Shown here: positions 42,256 through 51,215 of the stretch, in pieces
How positions within the stretch are numbered: the stretch's first letter is position 1
Layout of the letters: each line of letters starts with the position of its first letter
NCBI GenBank assembly: GCA_002359895.1
Contig: DEOB01000012.1
Location: 103,281 to 167,280, forward strand
Source of the DNA: Stenotrophomonas sp. UBA2629
GTDB lineage: Bacteria > Pseudomonadota > Gammaproteobacteria > Xanthomonadales > Xanthomonadaceae
Direction of reading: 5' to 3'
DNA: 64,000 nucleotides
The notes under the pieces: generated by a model
Seen by the model: the letters and a program-made list of their open reading frames with translations, nothing else
Told to the model about the DNA's origin: nothing
The model's database searches: none
Position numbers and translations under genes: made by a program

Positions 42256-43594
42256 GCGGATACTCCGGCAGCGGCGGTACTGCCGCGCTCGGTGCCGCAA
42301 ACGGTGCCGGTGCCGGTGCCACATACGGCAGGCTGATGGTGGCCGCCACGCCGCTGGGGAAGTTGGACACCATCGCCAGCGAGGCCTGCTCGCCGCAGGT
42401 CAGGCGCAGCCGCTCACGCAGGTTCTTCAAGCCAATGCCGGTGCCGGTGCCGGAGGTGTGGCCGGTGATGCCTTGGCCATCATCGGCCACGGTCACGGTC
42501 AACTGTCCGCCCAGTTCACGCGCCAGAATCCACACCGTGCCACCGCCGGACTTGGGCTCCAGCCCGTGTTTGATGGCGTTTTCCACCAGCGTCTGCAGTG
42601 ACATTGATGGCAAGGCAACGTGGTACAGCGACTCCGGCACATCGATCTGCAGGGCAAGGCGCGCACCCATGCGGATACGCAGGATTTCGAGATAGGCATG
42701 CACGCGCTCCAGCTCCTGGCCGAGCGTGGACACCGATTGATCAATGCCCGGCAGCGAGCTGCGCAGGTAGTGGATCAGGTGGCCAAGCATCTGCTCGGCG
42801 CGCTCCGGATCAGCACGGGTCAGCACCTGCGCGTTGGCCAGCGTGTTGTAGAGAAAGTGCGGCTCTACCTGCGCGTGCAGCAGGTTGAGGCGGGCCACGG
42901 TGAGTTCCTTCTCGGCCTCGGTACGGGCAGCCTGCTCGCGTTCTTCGCGGCGCTGCTCGGCCACCTTGCCGCTCAATGCATGCGTGACGGCTTCGGCGTT
43001 CTCGTAGTTGCTGCCTTCATCCAGCAGCAGCAGATCTACCCATGCACCGGCGTCCGGTTCAAACAACAGTGTCACGCTGCTGGTATCGGTGCCGGGTGTG
43101 ACCCGCGCGGTGATCTGGTTGCGTTTGATCGCCAGGCGCGCAAACAGATTCCAACGGGAGGGTGGGCGGTCGCCATAGGGGTCCGCGCGACGCTGCAGTG
43201 CACGCAGCTGCAACGTGCCGACCGAGCGTTCAAACCCTTCCAGCCGTGGCATCTGGCCGATGACCTGCTCCAGCAGACGGAACGCGGTTGCCGCATCCAG
43301 CGGCAATTCCACCTGGCGCCGGTGGCGGTTGCCCAGGGTCTGCGTGTCCAAGCGGTCGGCGATGAGCGAGACGCGACGCACATGGCCCACCACGGCGCTG
43401 AGGGTGAACACCATCAACGTCATGGCCAGCAGGCCGTAGATCCAACCCGGCGGCTCGTCCATGCCACTGAACAGGCCACTCCACAGGAAGCCGCCGACCA
43501 CCAGCGCAAGGGCCCATACAACGAGAATGCGGAAGCCGAGAAAGAGGCTGGCGAACATGATCGTGCCCAGAGGTGAGGAACTGGCGTCGAGCAT
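42245..43594 (-). CDS. LytS-type sensor histidine kinase
   Basis: The 449-residue protein has two TM segments near the N terminus (about 15-40 and 50-70) and a soluble region (about 80-220). A His_kinase domain follows with the phosphoacceptor His in LLHAQVEPHFLYNTLANAQVL, then HATPase_c (ENAIKHGLEPKSGGG, DDGQGI, GTGIGLKNLRERL). The C terminus is an Ala/Pro-rich tail (APAPAPFAAPSAAVPPLPEYP). It would phosphorylate the overlapping LytTR regulator. The ATG at 43594 is preferred over a GTG seven codons upstream; both have weak ribosome sites. Confidence 0.9.
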   Translation of the reverse strand: MLDASSSPLGTIMFASLFLGFRILVVWALALVVGGFLWSGLFSGMDEPPGWIYGLLAMTLMVFTLSAVVGHVRRVSLIADRLDTQTLGNRHRRQVELPLDAATAFRLLEQVIGQMPRLEGFERSVGTLQLRALQRRADPYGDRPPSRWNLFARLAIKRNQITARVTPGTDTSSVTLLFEPDAGAWVDLLLLDEGSNYENAEAVTHALSGKVAEQRREEREQAARTEAEKELTVARLNLLHAQVEPHFLYNTLANAQVLTRADPERAEQMLGHLIHYLRSSLPGIDQSVSTLGQELERVHAYLEILRIRMGARLALQIDVPESLYHVALPSMSLQTLVENAIKHGLEPKSGGGTVWILARELGGQLTVTVADDGQGITGHTSGTGTGIGLKNLRERLRLTCGEQASLAMVSNFPSGVAATISLPYVAPAPAPFAAPSAAVPPLPEYPHAS

Positions 43595-43712
43595 AAGTGG
43601 CTGCTGCCACGACACAAGCGCAATGCGACGGAACCGTGGATTCGGGCGACGAAGGCTGGCCGATGCGGATCAACCGGCCGCCGTGCAGCCGTAACCGCAC
43701 AGCCGCTGCGCG

Positions 43713-45710
43713 TCAGCCTGCTGCGGCGGAACGCCATTCCTCGGGCAAGGCCCACTGCACCAGGCCGTCGCCGCAGCGCCCCCACAGTGTCCGGCCGTCG
43801 GGGCTCCATTGCAGTTGGCGCAGATCCCAGCAGGTCTTGTTACCGGCCCGCAGCGACAGCGAGCGGCCAGTGTCCAGGTTCCACACCGCTGCCACCACGC
43901 CACCGCGATTGCTGCCCAATGCCAACAATCGACCATCGGGCGAGCCGGCCGCCGCATTGAGTGAATCCAAGCCCGGCAACGTCAACGAATGCCGCACGTT
44001 GCCGCTGCCCACATCCACCACGTGCATGCCGGGGTTGCGGGTTTCACCGTCCATCAGCACAAAGCCCACCGCGATCCAGTTGCCGGCGATGGAACCAAAT
44101 GGCGGCGGCGTCCATTGCGCCATGCCGGCGTCGTCCTGCGGGTTGGCCTTGCCAAACCGCCGTGGCAACGGCAACACGCGCTGCACGCGGCCGGTGTTGC
44201 CATCCAACTCGGTCAAACCCGCAGCATCTTCCACCCATACGTTCGAGCGCTGGCCATCCCATTGCACGGGCTTGACCCGGGTGTTGCCGGGGAAGTTGTG
44301 ATCCACCACGTCCTGTCGCAATGCGGCAAACCGTTGTGCGTACTCCCAGCGCGCGCCATCGGCTGCCGGGTGCTGCGTTGCTGTCCACAGGCTCAAAGCA
44401 TCGCGCTTGCCTACCTGGTCATGCAGATACGGCAACGGCAGGCCGTCACCATCGTGGGTGTAACGCAGGTAGGAATCGGCACCCAGCTTGGGTCTGTCGA
44501 ATGCCAAGGGGTGCGTCGCTACCTTGGCTGCACCCACCTCATAGCGCAGCACGCCATCCGCGCTGGCCAGGTACGCGCCTCTGCCGCGCCGGTCACCGGC
44601 AAGCAACCAGTGCAACGCATGTTCGTTCGGCGCCTTCCACAAGGTGCGCGGTGTGTGGCCATCCGCGGGCGACCACTGCATCAAGGTAAACGGATAGGAC
44701 TGCACCAACAGTACGCTGCCGTCGGCCATGGGCAGCATGTCGGCCAGGTCGAAGGTCTGCTCCGACAACACCCGGTTCACCGCAAGCACCTGGGTGGCGT
44801 CGATACCGTGCGCACCCTCCGGCGCGCGACGCTGCGGCTCAGTAATGGATGCAACCGGCTTGGCTGCAGGCATCCAGTCGCTGGCATTGACGCCCAGCTG
44901 CAGCGACGCGCCGGGCAATGTGCGCAAGGCGTCAAACACCGGCGTGAACACTGTTTCGGGCACGCGGCTGCGGCTCAAGCGGGGCGACGGCCCCGTACTG
45001 AAAATATTGAAATCGGCCAGTGCGCGCAGTTGTGCGCCCACACCGCCATCTGGATTGGGCCAGTCATCCACGCGGCGCAGGCTGACCACGGTGGCCGCGT
45101 GGCCCATCACCTGATCCACCTGCATCACACGCACGTCAACCACGCTTTTGGTGCGGCCGGCGAAACCATGCCGCTGATCGGCACTGGCTGACCAACTGGC
45201 AAAACTCACCTGCAATGCCGGCAGCTTGTCGCTTTGTGCGTTGAAGCTGGGGTCGCGTTCCAACCGCGCCATGCGTTGCGGCACTTCCTCGGCCAACAAC
45301 GCACCATCAGCCACATCCTGCTGCAATGCCGGCAGGCTGAAGCGACGCACGTACTCGGCTTTCAACTCCGGGCGCCGCGCCATCATCACATGGCCCCAGC
45401 CGTGTTCCATATAAGCCACGCGGGTTCGGCTAACCGTGCCTTCAAACTTCCCCATCGGTGCCAAGGCGGCCTGCACTACCGGCAGCACCTGCTCAAATGG
45501 CAACGCGACCAGCATCTCCACCTGCTGCAGGGGCTTGTTCTGCTTGGTCAACAACGGCGACCGCAGGGCCGACGGCAAACCGCCCTCTATTTCCTGTTGG
45601 GCGGTGGGCAGAATCTGCCAGTTGGGCGGCAACGGCGCAGCGTTGACCCACAGTGGCGCCGTCATGCCGGCCAACCACACCATCCCGCTCCACATGCCTT
45701 TGTTTGCCAT
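43713..45710 (-). CDS. Secreted WD40-like beta-propeller protein, unknown function
   Basis: The 665-residue protein has a signal peptide (MANKGMWSGMVWLAGMTAPLWVNA). Residues about 25-270 form a domain I do not recognise, with TRVAYMEHGWGHVMMARRPELKAEYVRRF. Residues about 310-655 look like degenerate WD40/propeller repeats (SLNAAAGSPDGRLLALGSNRGGVVAAVWNLDTGRSLSL, LRQLQWSPDGRTLWGRCGDGLVQW). It is probably a periplasmic or outer-surface scaffold. Cys residues are few (GNKTCWDL, GRCGDG). It lies 118 bp upstream of the LytS kinase gene in the same direction. Confidence 0.75.
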   Translation of the reverse strand: MANKGMWSGMVWLAGMTAPLWVNAAPLPPNWQILPTAQQEIEGGLPSALRSPLLTKQNKPLQQVEMLVALPFEQVLPVVQAALAPMGKFEGTVSRTRVAYMEHGWGHVMMARRPELKAEYVRRFSLPALQQDVADGALLAEEVPQRMARLERDPSFNAQSDKLPALQVSFASWSASADQRHGFAGRTKSVVDVRVMQVDQVMGHAATVVSLRRVDDWPNPDGGVGAQLRALADFNIFSTGPSPRLSRSRVPETVFTPVFDALRTLPGASLQLGVNASDWMPAAKPVASITEPQRRAPEGAHGIDATQVLAVNRVLSEQTFDLADMLPMADGSVLLVQSYPFTLMQWSPADGHTPRTLWKAPNEHALHWLLAGDRRGRGAYLASADGVLRYEVGAAKVATHPLAFDRPKLGADSYLRYTHDGDGLPLPYLHDQVGKRDALSLWTATQHPAADGARWEYAQRFAALRQDVVDHNFPGNTRVKPVQWDGQRSNVWVEDAAGLTELDGNTGRVQRVLPLPRRFGKANPQDDAGMAQWTPPPFGSIAGNWIAVGFVLMDGETRNPGMHVVDVGSGNVRHSLTLPGLDSLNAAAGSPDGRLLALGSNRGGVVAAVWNLDTGRSLSLRAGNKTCWDLRQLQWSPDGRTLWGRCGDGLVQWALPEEWRSAAAG

Positions 45711-46024
45711 CCCTGATCCATTGCTGCTGCACGCGCCAATGGTAGGGGAATGCGGCCGAAGGCACGAGGAATCAATGGCAAGGGAGCGGCCAGCTGCCGA
45801 CTCCTTTTGTCACGAGCGAAGGTGAGATTGCTATTGATACTGCTTGCGGGAATTTCGGCCTGACTGGGTAATTGCGGCAGCCTTCCCTCACCCCCCCGCT
45901 CCGCGCCCCGGCCCTTGCGCTGGCGCAAGGGCGTTCGATGGGCAGCGAACCGTTGGTTCGCAACTGCCCCTCTCACCCCGCCAGCGGGAGAGGGGCTAAA
46001 GCAGCAAACACTTGCCTTGCTTAC
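45711..46024. repeat. Gene-free region with two repeat elements
   Basis: Copy 2 of the structured dispersed repeat lies at 45886-45970 (GCTCCGCG.CCCGGCCCTTG, then GGGCAG..CGAACC/GGTTCG..CTGCCC). It is followed by the CCCCTCTC/GAGAGGGG hairpin at 45967-45995. The leader of the leftward WD40-like gene occupies the start of the interval. No gene is seen. Confidence 0.72.
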
Positions 46025-47674
46025 TTACTTGCGTTGCGCCGCGCTGGCGTCACGTACTGCGCGGAAGGCTTCTTCCTGGCTCCAGTTCGGCCAGCTGCGT
46101 GAGTTGGCCAACTGCTCGCCCAGCGTGTAGACCACTTCCAGATCACGCACGGCGCCGGCGAAGGTCCAGTCGGCCTGCCATTCGTCGCCCTGCTGGTGGT
46201 AGCGCTTGGCGGTGTAGTCGTCCGATGCCTTCTTGCCGGCAGCCACGCCACCGTCAATCCAGTCCTGGCCGGCCGCATACGACAACGCCGGCACGCCGCG
46301 CTTGGCAAAGGGGAAGTGATCGGAGCGGAAGAACAAGCCAGCTTCCGGCTTGGGATCTGGCGTGTAGCGGATGTCCCAGCCCTTGGCGACATCTTTCAGT
46401 TGATCCAGCAGCTCCATCTTGGCCGAGCCATAAATACCGAAATCACGCGATGGGCTGTACGGCGACATGCCGTCCATGTTGATCAACGCCACCGTGGTGG
46501 CCAGCGGATACAGCGGATGGCTGGCGTAGTACTCCGAGCCGAGCAGGCCCTTTTCCTCGGCGGTGACCGCCAGGAACAGGATCGAACGCTGCGGCGTGAG
46601 TTGTTTGGCAAAGCCGCGCGCCAGTTCAACCAATGCCGCGGTGCCGCTGGCATTGTCCATCGCGCCGTTGAAGATACGGTCGCCACGTGCGTCCGGCTCG
46701 CCAACGCCGATGTGGTCCCAATGCGCGCTGTAAACGACGGTCTCGTCGGCATGCGTGCTGCCCGGCAGATATGCGGCCACGTTGTGCGAGGTGATGACTT
46801 CGTTCTTGACCTGGTAATTGGCCGAGAACGTCTCGCCGCGCAGTTCCACCGGCTGGAAATCACGCGACTGCGCCTGCTTCTTCAGTGCTTCGAAATCCAA
46901 GCCCGCGCGCTTGAACATTTCCACCGCAAGATCGCGCTGCATCCAGCCTTCCAGCGCCGGGTGCGCCTCGGCGGGATTGTCGCGCACCACGTCGAACATG
47001 GTGTTGGTGTTGGAGCCGGCCACCGTTGCCCAGCCGTAGGAGGCCGGCGCGGTTTCGTGGACGATCAGTACGCCGGCCGCGCCCTGACGCGCACCTTCTT
47101 CGTACTTGTAGGTCCAGCGGCCGTAGTAGGTCATGCCCTTGCCGTCAAAATCACCGGCGCCGATCTCGAAGTCCGGATCGTTGATCAACACCACGGCGAT
47201 CTTGCCCTTCAGGTCCACGCCCTTGAAGTCGTCCCAGTTGCGCTCGGCAGCCTTGACGCCGTAGCCGACAAACACCAGCGGTGCGTTGTCGATGGCCACC
47301 TGGCTGTCGCCATTCATCGCGGCGCGCACGGCCACTTCCTGGCCCTGGGTCAGCGCCTGCGGCTTGCCTTGGCTGGTCAGCGCAAGCTGTGGCTTGCCGA
47401 CGATATCACCCTTGAGGAGTGGCACGGCCTGGGTCCACAGGCGTTTGCCGTCCTTCAGATCACCACCCGGCTGCAGGCCGGCATCGGCAAATTGCTGGCT
47501 CAGGTAGGCAATGGTTTTTTCCTCACCGGCGGTGGCCGGCGAGCGGCCTTCATAGGCGTCGGAGGACAGTTCTTTCACATCGGCCGAGATCCGCGCACCG
47601 TCAAATTTGGGCGGCGCGGCCATCAGGGCGGTGGACACCGACATCGCCAACAGGCTGATCACTATTCGCTTCAC
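46025..47674 (-). CDS. M28-family zinc aminopeptidase with PA domain
   Basis: The 549-residue secreted protein has a signal peptide (VKRIVISLLAMSVSTALMAAP), a protease-associated (PA) insert (about 110-235), and the M28 catalytic core with zinc ligands in AHWDHIG, GAMDNASGTAAL, AEEKGLLGS, INMDGM and RSDHFPFAKRG. It removes N-terminal residues from peptides in the periplasm or medium. The start is GTG at 47674, with GGAG 8 nt upstream; an upstream TTG is less likely. It lies directly downstream of an Oar-type receptor in the same direction, beyond a terminator. Confidence 0.92.
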   Translation of the reverse strand: MKRIVISLLAMSVSTALMAAPPKFDGARISADVKELSSDAYEGRSPATAGEEKTIAYLSQQFADAGLQPGGDLKDGKRLWTQAVPLLKGDIVGKPQLALTSQGKPQALTQGQEVAVRAAMNGDSQVAIDNAPLVFVGYGVKAAERNWDDFKGVDLKGKIAVVLINDPDFEIGAGDFDGKGMTYYGRWTYKYEEGARQGAAGVLIVHETAPASYGWATVAGSNTNTMFDVVRDNPAEAHPALEGWMQRDLAVEMFKRAGLDFEALKKQAQSRDFQPVELRGETFSANYQVKNEVITSHNVAAYLPGSTHADETVVYSAHWDHIGVGEPDARGDRIFNGAMDNASGTAALVELARGFAKQLTPQRSILFLAVTAEEKGLLGSEYYASHPLYPLATTVALINMDGMSPYSPSRDFGIYGSAKMELLDQLKDVAKGWDIRYTPDPKPEAGLFFRSDHFPFAKRGVPALSYAAGQDWIDGGVAAGKKASDDYTAKRYHQQGDEWQADWTFAGAVRDLEVVYTLGEQLANSRSWPNWSQEEAFRAVRDASAAQRK

Positions 47675-47764
47675 GCTGTATCTCCATGGGTCAGACAACC
47701 GTTGGAGTGTAGCCAGCCCTCCAGCTCAATGCGCAGTGCCGGAATACATGGGCACGGACAAGAA

Positions 47765-47794
47765 AGAACCGGCTCTCTCACGAAGGCCGGTTCT
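47765..47794 (-). terminator. Terminator of the leftward Oar-like receptor gene
   Basis: AGAACCGGC (47765-47773) pairs with GCCGGTTCT (47786-47794). Read leftward it is followed by TTCTTGTCC. It lies 28 bp past the receptor stop. Confidence 0.75.
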
Positions 47795-47821
47795 GGATGG
47801 AACGACTACAGCGGAGCTGGC

Positions 47822-50800
47822 TTACCAGTCGTAGGACACGTTCATCATGACGTAGCGCGGAGTCGCAAAGCGCAGCGGCATGTTGTAAGTGTTGCTGACG
47901 GTGGCCACAGACGTCTCGGTTTCACCGTCGATGGCAGTCGGCTTGCGCTCGTTGAACAGGTTCATCACGTTCAGCGAGACAGCCAACTTGTCTTCGGCGA
48001 ACGACGGACGGTACGTCACCCCCAGATCGACACGCTTGGTCCACGGCGCGAACTTCTTGCCCGGAGGCGAGGCTTCGCCGAAGCAGGTGTGGTAGTACGA
48101 ACCGTCGTAGCCCACCGGATCGGTCTCGTTCTGCGCCGGATCGCCCCCCTGGTCATTGAAGTAGCCCCAGCAGGTGATCGGCATGCCCGACTGGATGCGC
48201 ACGCTGCCGCTGACCAGCCATTCCGGCGTCAATGCATAGCTGCCACGCATCTTGATCTGGTGGCGCCGGTCATTCGGCAGGTAACCCATCGAGTAGTACA
48301 TGAACGCCGGACCGTCCCAGTTGACGCTGGTGGAAACACCGTTGTCATGTGACGCCGAACCCTGACCGGAGTCGGAGTTGGCCGGGCCTTCCATGTTGCC
48401 CTGGCTCTTGCTGTAGGTGTAATCCACCCGCGCTTCCCACTTGCCGTCGAACGGGTGTTCGAGGAACAGGTCCACCGCCTTGTAGGTGCGCTTCATCGGA
48501 ACCGTCCAACCCCAATCGTCTGGGGTCATGCGGAACTGGGTGTAGCCGTTTCCGTCCTTGTTGGCGAACTTGAAGGTATTGCTGTCGCCCACGTTGACGA
48601 TGAAGCAGCCGCCGTCGATGCCAGTGGAGCCCGGGATGGCCACGGTTGACGGGTCAATGTCCATCTTGGTCAGCTTGGCTTCCATTGCTGCGGCATCGCA
48701 GGTGTCATCCATCGCGGCCTTCAGATCGCGGTACGTCAACTTGGCGCCATAGTTCCAGTGCTCATTCAATTGAGCCTGAAAACCGAGGATGAATTCGTCT
48801 TGATAGGACGACTTCAAGTCGGTCGGTGCGAAGCTGCCGGCGTCCTTGGGCTGGCCGGTTTCATGGTTGGACGAAACCGGGCCCGCGGGCCCGGTGCCGG
48901 CCAGATTCAGGATCGGCGTCAACCCGGTCGGAACACCGTTGGCGTCGATTCCCGAATAGGTGAAGTACTCACTGGTGAAGATCGACGAGGACGCGCCGCG
49001 CACTGCCACAGCCTGCGGCAGTGCCAGGTAATAACGACCCGCATTACCGAAGATCTTGAACGAGGAATCCCCCTTCACGTCCCAGCTGAAGCCCAGTCGC
49101 GGTGCCCACTGATCACCTGTGTCCACATACGCCGCGCCAGTGTTGTTCTTGTTGGTGAACTGGTCGTTGCGGATGCCGAGTGACAACAACAGGTTGTCGG
49201 TGACCTGCCACTTGTCTTCCAGGTACCAGCCCTTCTGCTCAAGCGACATGCTGGTGGAGTTGCTGTAGATGTACTTGCGCACGTAGTACTGGGAACCCGG
49301 TGCGCCCACATCCAGCGTACGGTTGATCGGGTTGTTCGGCGCATTGGTGCTGTGATAAATCCAGCGATCCACCAACTGGTCAACACCCTCGTTCTTGGCT
49401 TCGAACTTCTGGTTGTCGATACCTGCGGTGAGGGTGTGGTCACCCAGAACATATTCCAGTTCAAGGCGCAGTCCGTCACCGTAATCGCTGGCCCCGGGCG
49501 TGCCGTTGCTGGCAACCTGGGAATTGGTGATACCACTGTTCGGCGTACCAGCCGGCCAGTAGGCCTTGTTCTGCAGATTCGCACTGGAGACACGTGCAAA
49601 ACCTGTCAGCGTCGGGATGCTGCTGTAGCGAAGGCGCGAGTGGCCATACATCGCGTTCACCGTCAGATTCTCAGTGAGATAGCCGGTGTACTTGAGGATC
49701 GAGAACTCATCGTTCTCCCGGACCTCATTGGGCAACGCACCGTTGCGTTCACCAACAGCGTCCTCTTCGAAATCATAGTCAGAGTAGCTACCGCTGTAGC
49801 GGTAGCGCTGCGCCATATAGGTCATCTCCAACAGATGGTTGTCGGTGATATTCCAGTTCAACTTGGCGTAGAGCTTGGGATTCTTGGTGGTGTCATTCAG
49901 AACCTGCGGCGCACCTACTACCGTCGGGAACGTATCAGCCTCGCTCTTTTCCTGCTCGGCCGAAATGAAGCCGAACAAGCGATCCTTGATCAGCGGACCG
50001 CTGACATAGGCACTGTAGGTCTGACTCCAGCTTTTGTTGCGATCACCACGGCTGAAAAGCTGACCCGGGACCGAATCATCCTCGTAGGCATAACCCGGCG
50101 GCAGCGTAGCGTTCGGGTAGTAGCGGTTCGGAGCCCCCTCGCGCAGCCCCTTCGGCGTCCAGGTGACTTGCGCGCCGAAATGGAACTCGTTACTGCCGCT
50201 CTTGCCGATCTGGTTGATCACGCCACCATCGGAGCGGCCATACCTGGCGCTGTAACCACCCGTATAGGTCTCCTGCTGTTCGATCGAGCCATAAGGCAGC
50301 GTGTAGCCACCCACGTTGGTCATCGGGTTGCCGGTGAAGAAGCCGTTGATGTAGTAAGCGTTCTCGGCCACGCTGGCACCGCCAAGCGACACCGCATTGC
50401 CAAACCACACACTGTTGCCCGCCACCGCGCCCGGCGCCAGCATGGCAATCGCCTCGGCGGAACGGGTCAGCGGCAGGCGCTGTAGATCCTGCGCGGTGAT
50501 TACGGTGCTCGTGGACACGGTGCGCACGTCAATGGCATTGGCTGCGGTAGCTGTGACACTCACGGTGTCCAAGGTAGTCGCATTTCCGCCACCGAAAGAC
50601 ACATTGATGGTATTACCAACCGTCACCACGACGTCACGCTTGCTGCCGCCGACAGTCACCGTGTAGGTACCCACCGGCAGATTGCTGGCGTTGTAGCGCC
50701 CATTCGCATCTGCGGTGATGGTGCGGTTTAAGCCGCTGTTGTTGACGATGGTCACGCTGGAGCCCGCCGGCACCGTGCCTGCGATGCTGCCCGTCGTGTT

Positions 50801-50890
50801 CTGCGCATGAACGCCGCCTGCAAAGCACAGGCCCAACGCGACCGTCAATGCGCTGCGTTTGAATCCTCTGGAAACGTAATGTGAAGCCAT
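47822..50890 (-). CDS. Oar-like TonB-dependent receptor (copy A)
   Basis: The 1022-residue outer-membrane protein has a signal peptide (KRSALTVALGLCFAGGVHAQ). An N-terminal carboxypeptidase-regulatory-like domain (about 30-100; TGSIAGTVPAGSSVTIVNNSGLNRTITADANGRY) is followed by a plug (about 110-235; GGYSARYGRSDGGVINQIGKSG) and a long barrel ending in VMMNVSYDW. This is the Oar architecture. In Myxococcus, Oar is needed for export of the PopC protease, while other members import ligands. GAGGAG precedes the ATG. It is clearly related to the two downstream receptors but much more diverged, and it sits next to an M28 aminopeptidase gene. Confidence 0.92.
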   Translation of the reverse strand: MASHYVSRGFKRSALTVALGLCFAGGVHAQNTTGSIAGTVPAGSSVTIVNNSGLNRTITADANGRYNASNLPVGTYTVTVGGSKRDVVVTVGNTINVSFGGGNATTLDTVSVTATAANAIDVRTVSTSTVITAQDLQRLPLTRSAEAIAMLAPGAVAGNSVWFGNAVSLGGASVAENAYYINGFFTGNPMTNVGGYTLPYGSIEQQETYTGGYSARYGRSDGGVINQIGKSGSNEFHFGAQVTWTPKGLREGAPNRYYPNATLPPGYAYEDDSVPGQLFSRGDRNKSWSQTYSAYVSGPLIKDRLFGFISAEQEKSEADTFPTVVGAPQVLNDTTKNPKLYAKLNWNITDNHLLEMTYMAQRYRYSGSYSDYDFEEDAVGERNGALPNEVRENDEFSILKYTGYLTENLTVNAMYGHSRLRYSSIPTLTGFARVSSANLQNKAYWPAGTPNSGITNSQVASNGTPGASDYGDGLRLELEYVLGDHTLTAGIDNQKFEAKNEGVDQLVDRWIYHSTNAPNNPINRTLDVGAPGSQYYVRKYIYSNSTSMSLEQKGWYLEDKWQVTDNLLLSLGIRNDQFTNKNNTGAAYVDTGDQWAPRLGFSWDVKGDSSFKIFGNAGRYYLALPQAVAVRGASSSIFTSEYFTYSGIDANGVPTGLTPILNLAGTGPAGPVSSNHETGQPKDAGSFAPTDLKSSYQDEFILGFQAQLNEHWNYGAKLTYRDLKAAMDDTCDAAAMEAKLTKMDIDPSTVAIPGSTGIDGGCFIVNVGDSNTFKFANKDGNGYTQFRMTPDDWGWTVPMKRTYKAVDLFLEHPFDGKWEARVDYTYSKSQGNMEGPANSDSGQGSASHDNGVSTSVNWDGPAFMYYSMGYLPNDRRHQIKMRGSYALTPEWLVSGSVRIQSGMPITCWGYFNDQGGDPAQNETDPVGYDGSYYHTCFGEASPPGKKFAPWTKRVDLGVTYRPSFAEDKLAVSLNVMNLFNERKPTAIDGETETSVATVSNTYNMPLRFATPRYVMMNVSYDW

Positions 50891-51215
50891 TTGTTACTCC
50901 TCTCTCTGAGACAAAATGACCAAAACAACGAAATAGACTTCAAGGATTTCGCCCAACCTGAACGGAAGGACAACGGGAATATAGAACGCTGAACAACCAA
51001 TTAACAAACCGCTAAAAAAGAATTCGACACCTTAACCATTTATTCATATATATGACTGATAAATGAATTGGCTGTGGCGAAGCCAATCCCAGCCCTCCTA
51101 TCCATGAAATCAAATAGTTAAGTCTGATATCCGCTGCCAGAACGTGCAGGCATGCCAAAGGACCAAGCAGGCATCAACGCCTGCCCAGCACCCGGTTGTT
51201 CCCACCGTTTTTTGG
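50891..51215. promoter_or_regulatory. AT-rich leader upstream of Oar copy A
   Basis: This 325-bp gene-free stretch is much richer in A/T than its surroundings. It contains an inverted repeat CATTTAT-N15-ATAAATG (51037-51065) and a hairpin ATTGGCT/AGCCAAT (51067-51087). These are candidate regulatory sites for the leftward receptor gene; the sigma factor gene ends at its right edge. Confidence 0.5.

Noticed and set aside
46196..48352. Rightward open frame of 718 codons
   Set aside because: It lies opposite the M28 peptidase and Oar copy A, both with clear motifs; its composition is typical of antisense frames in high-GC DNA.
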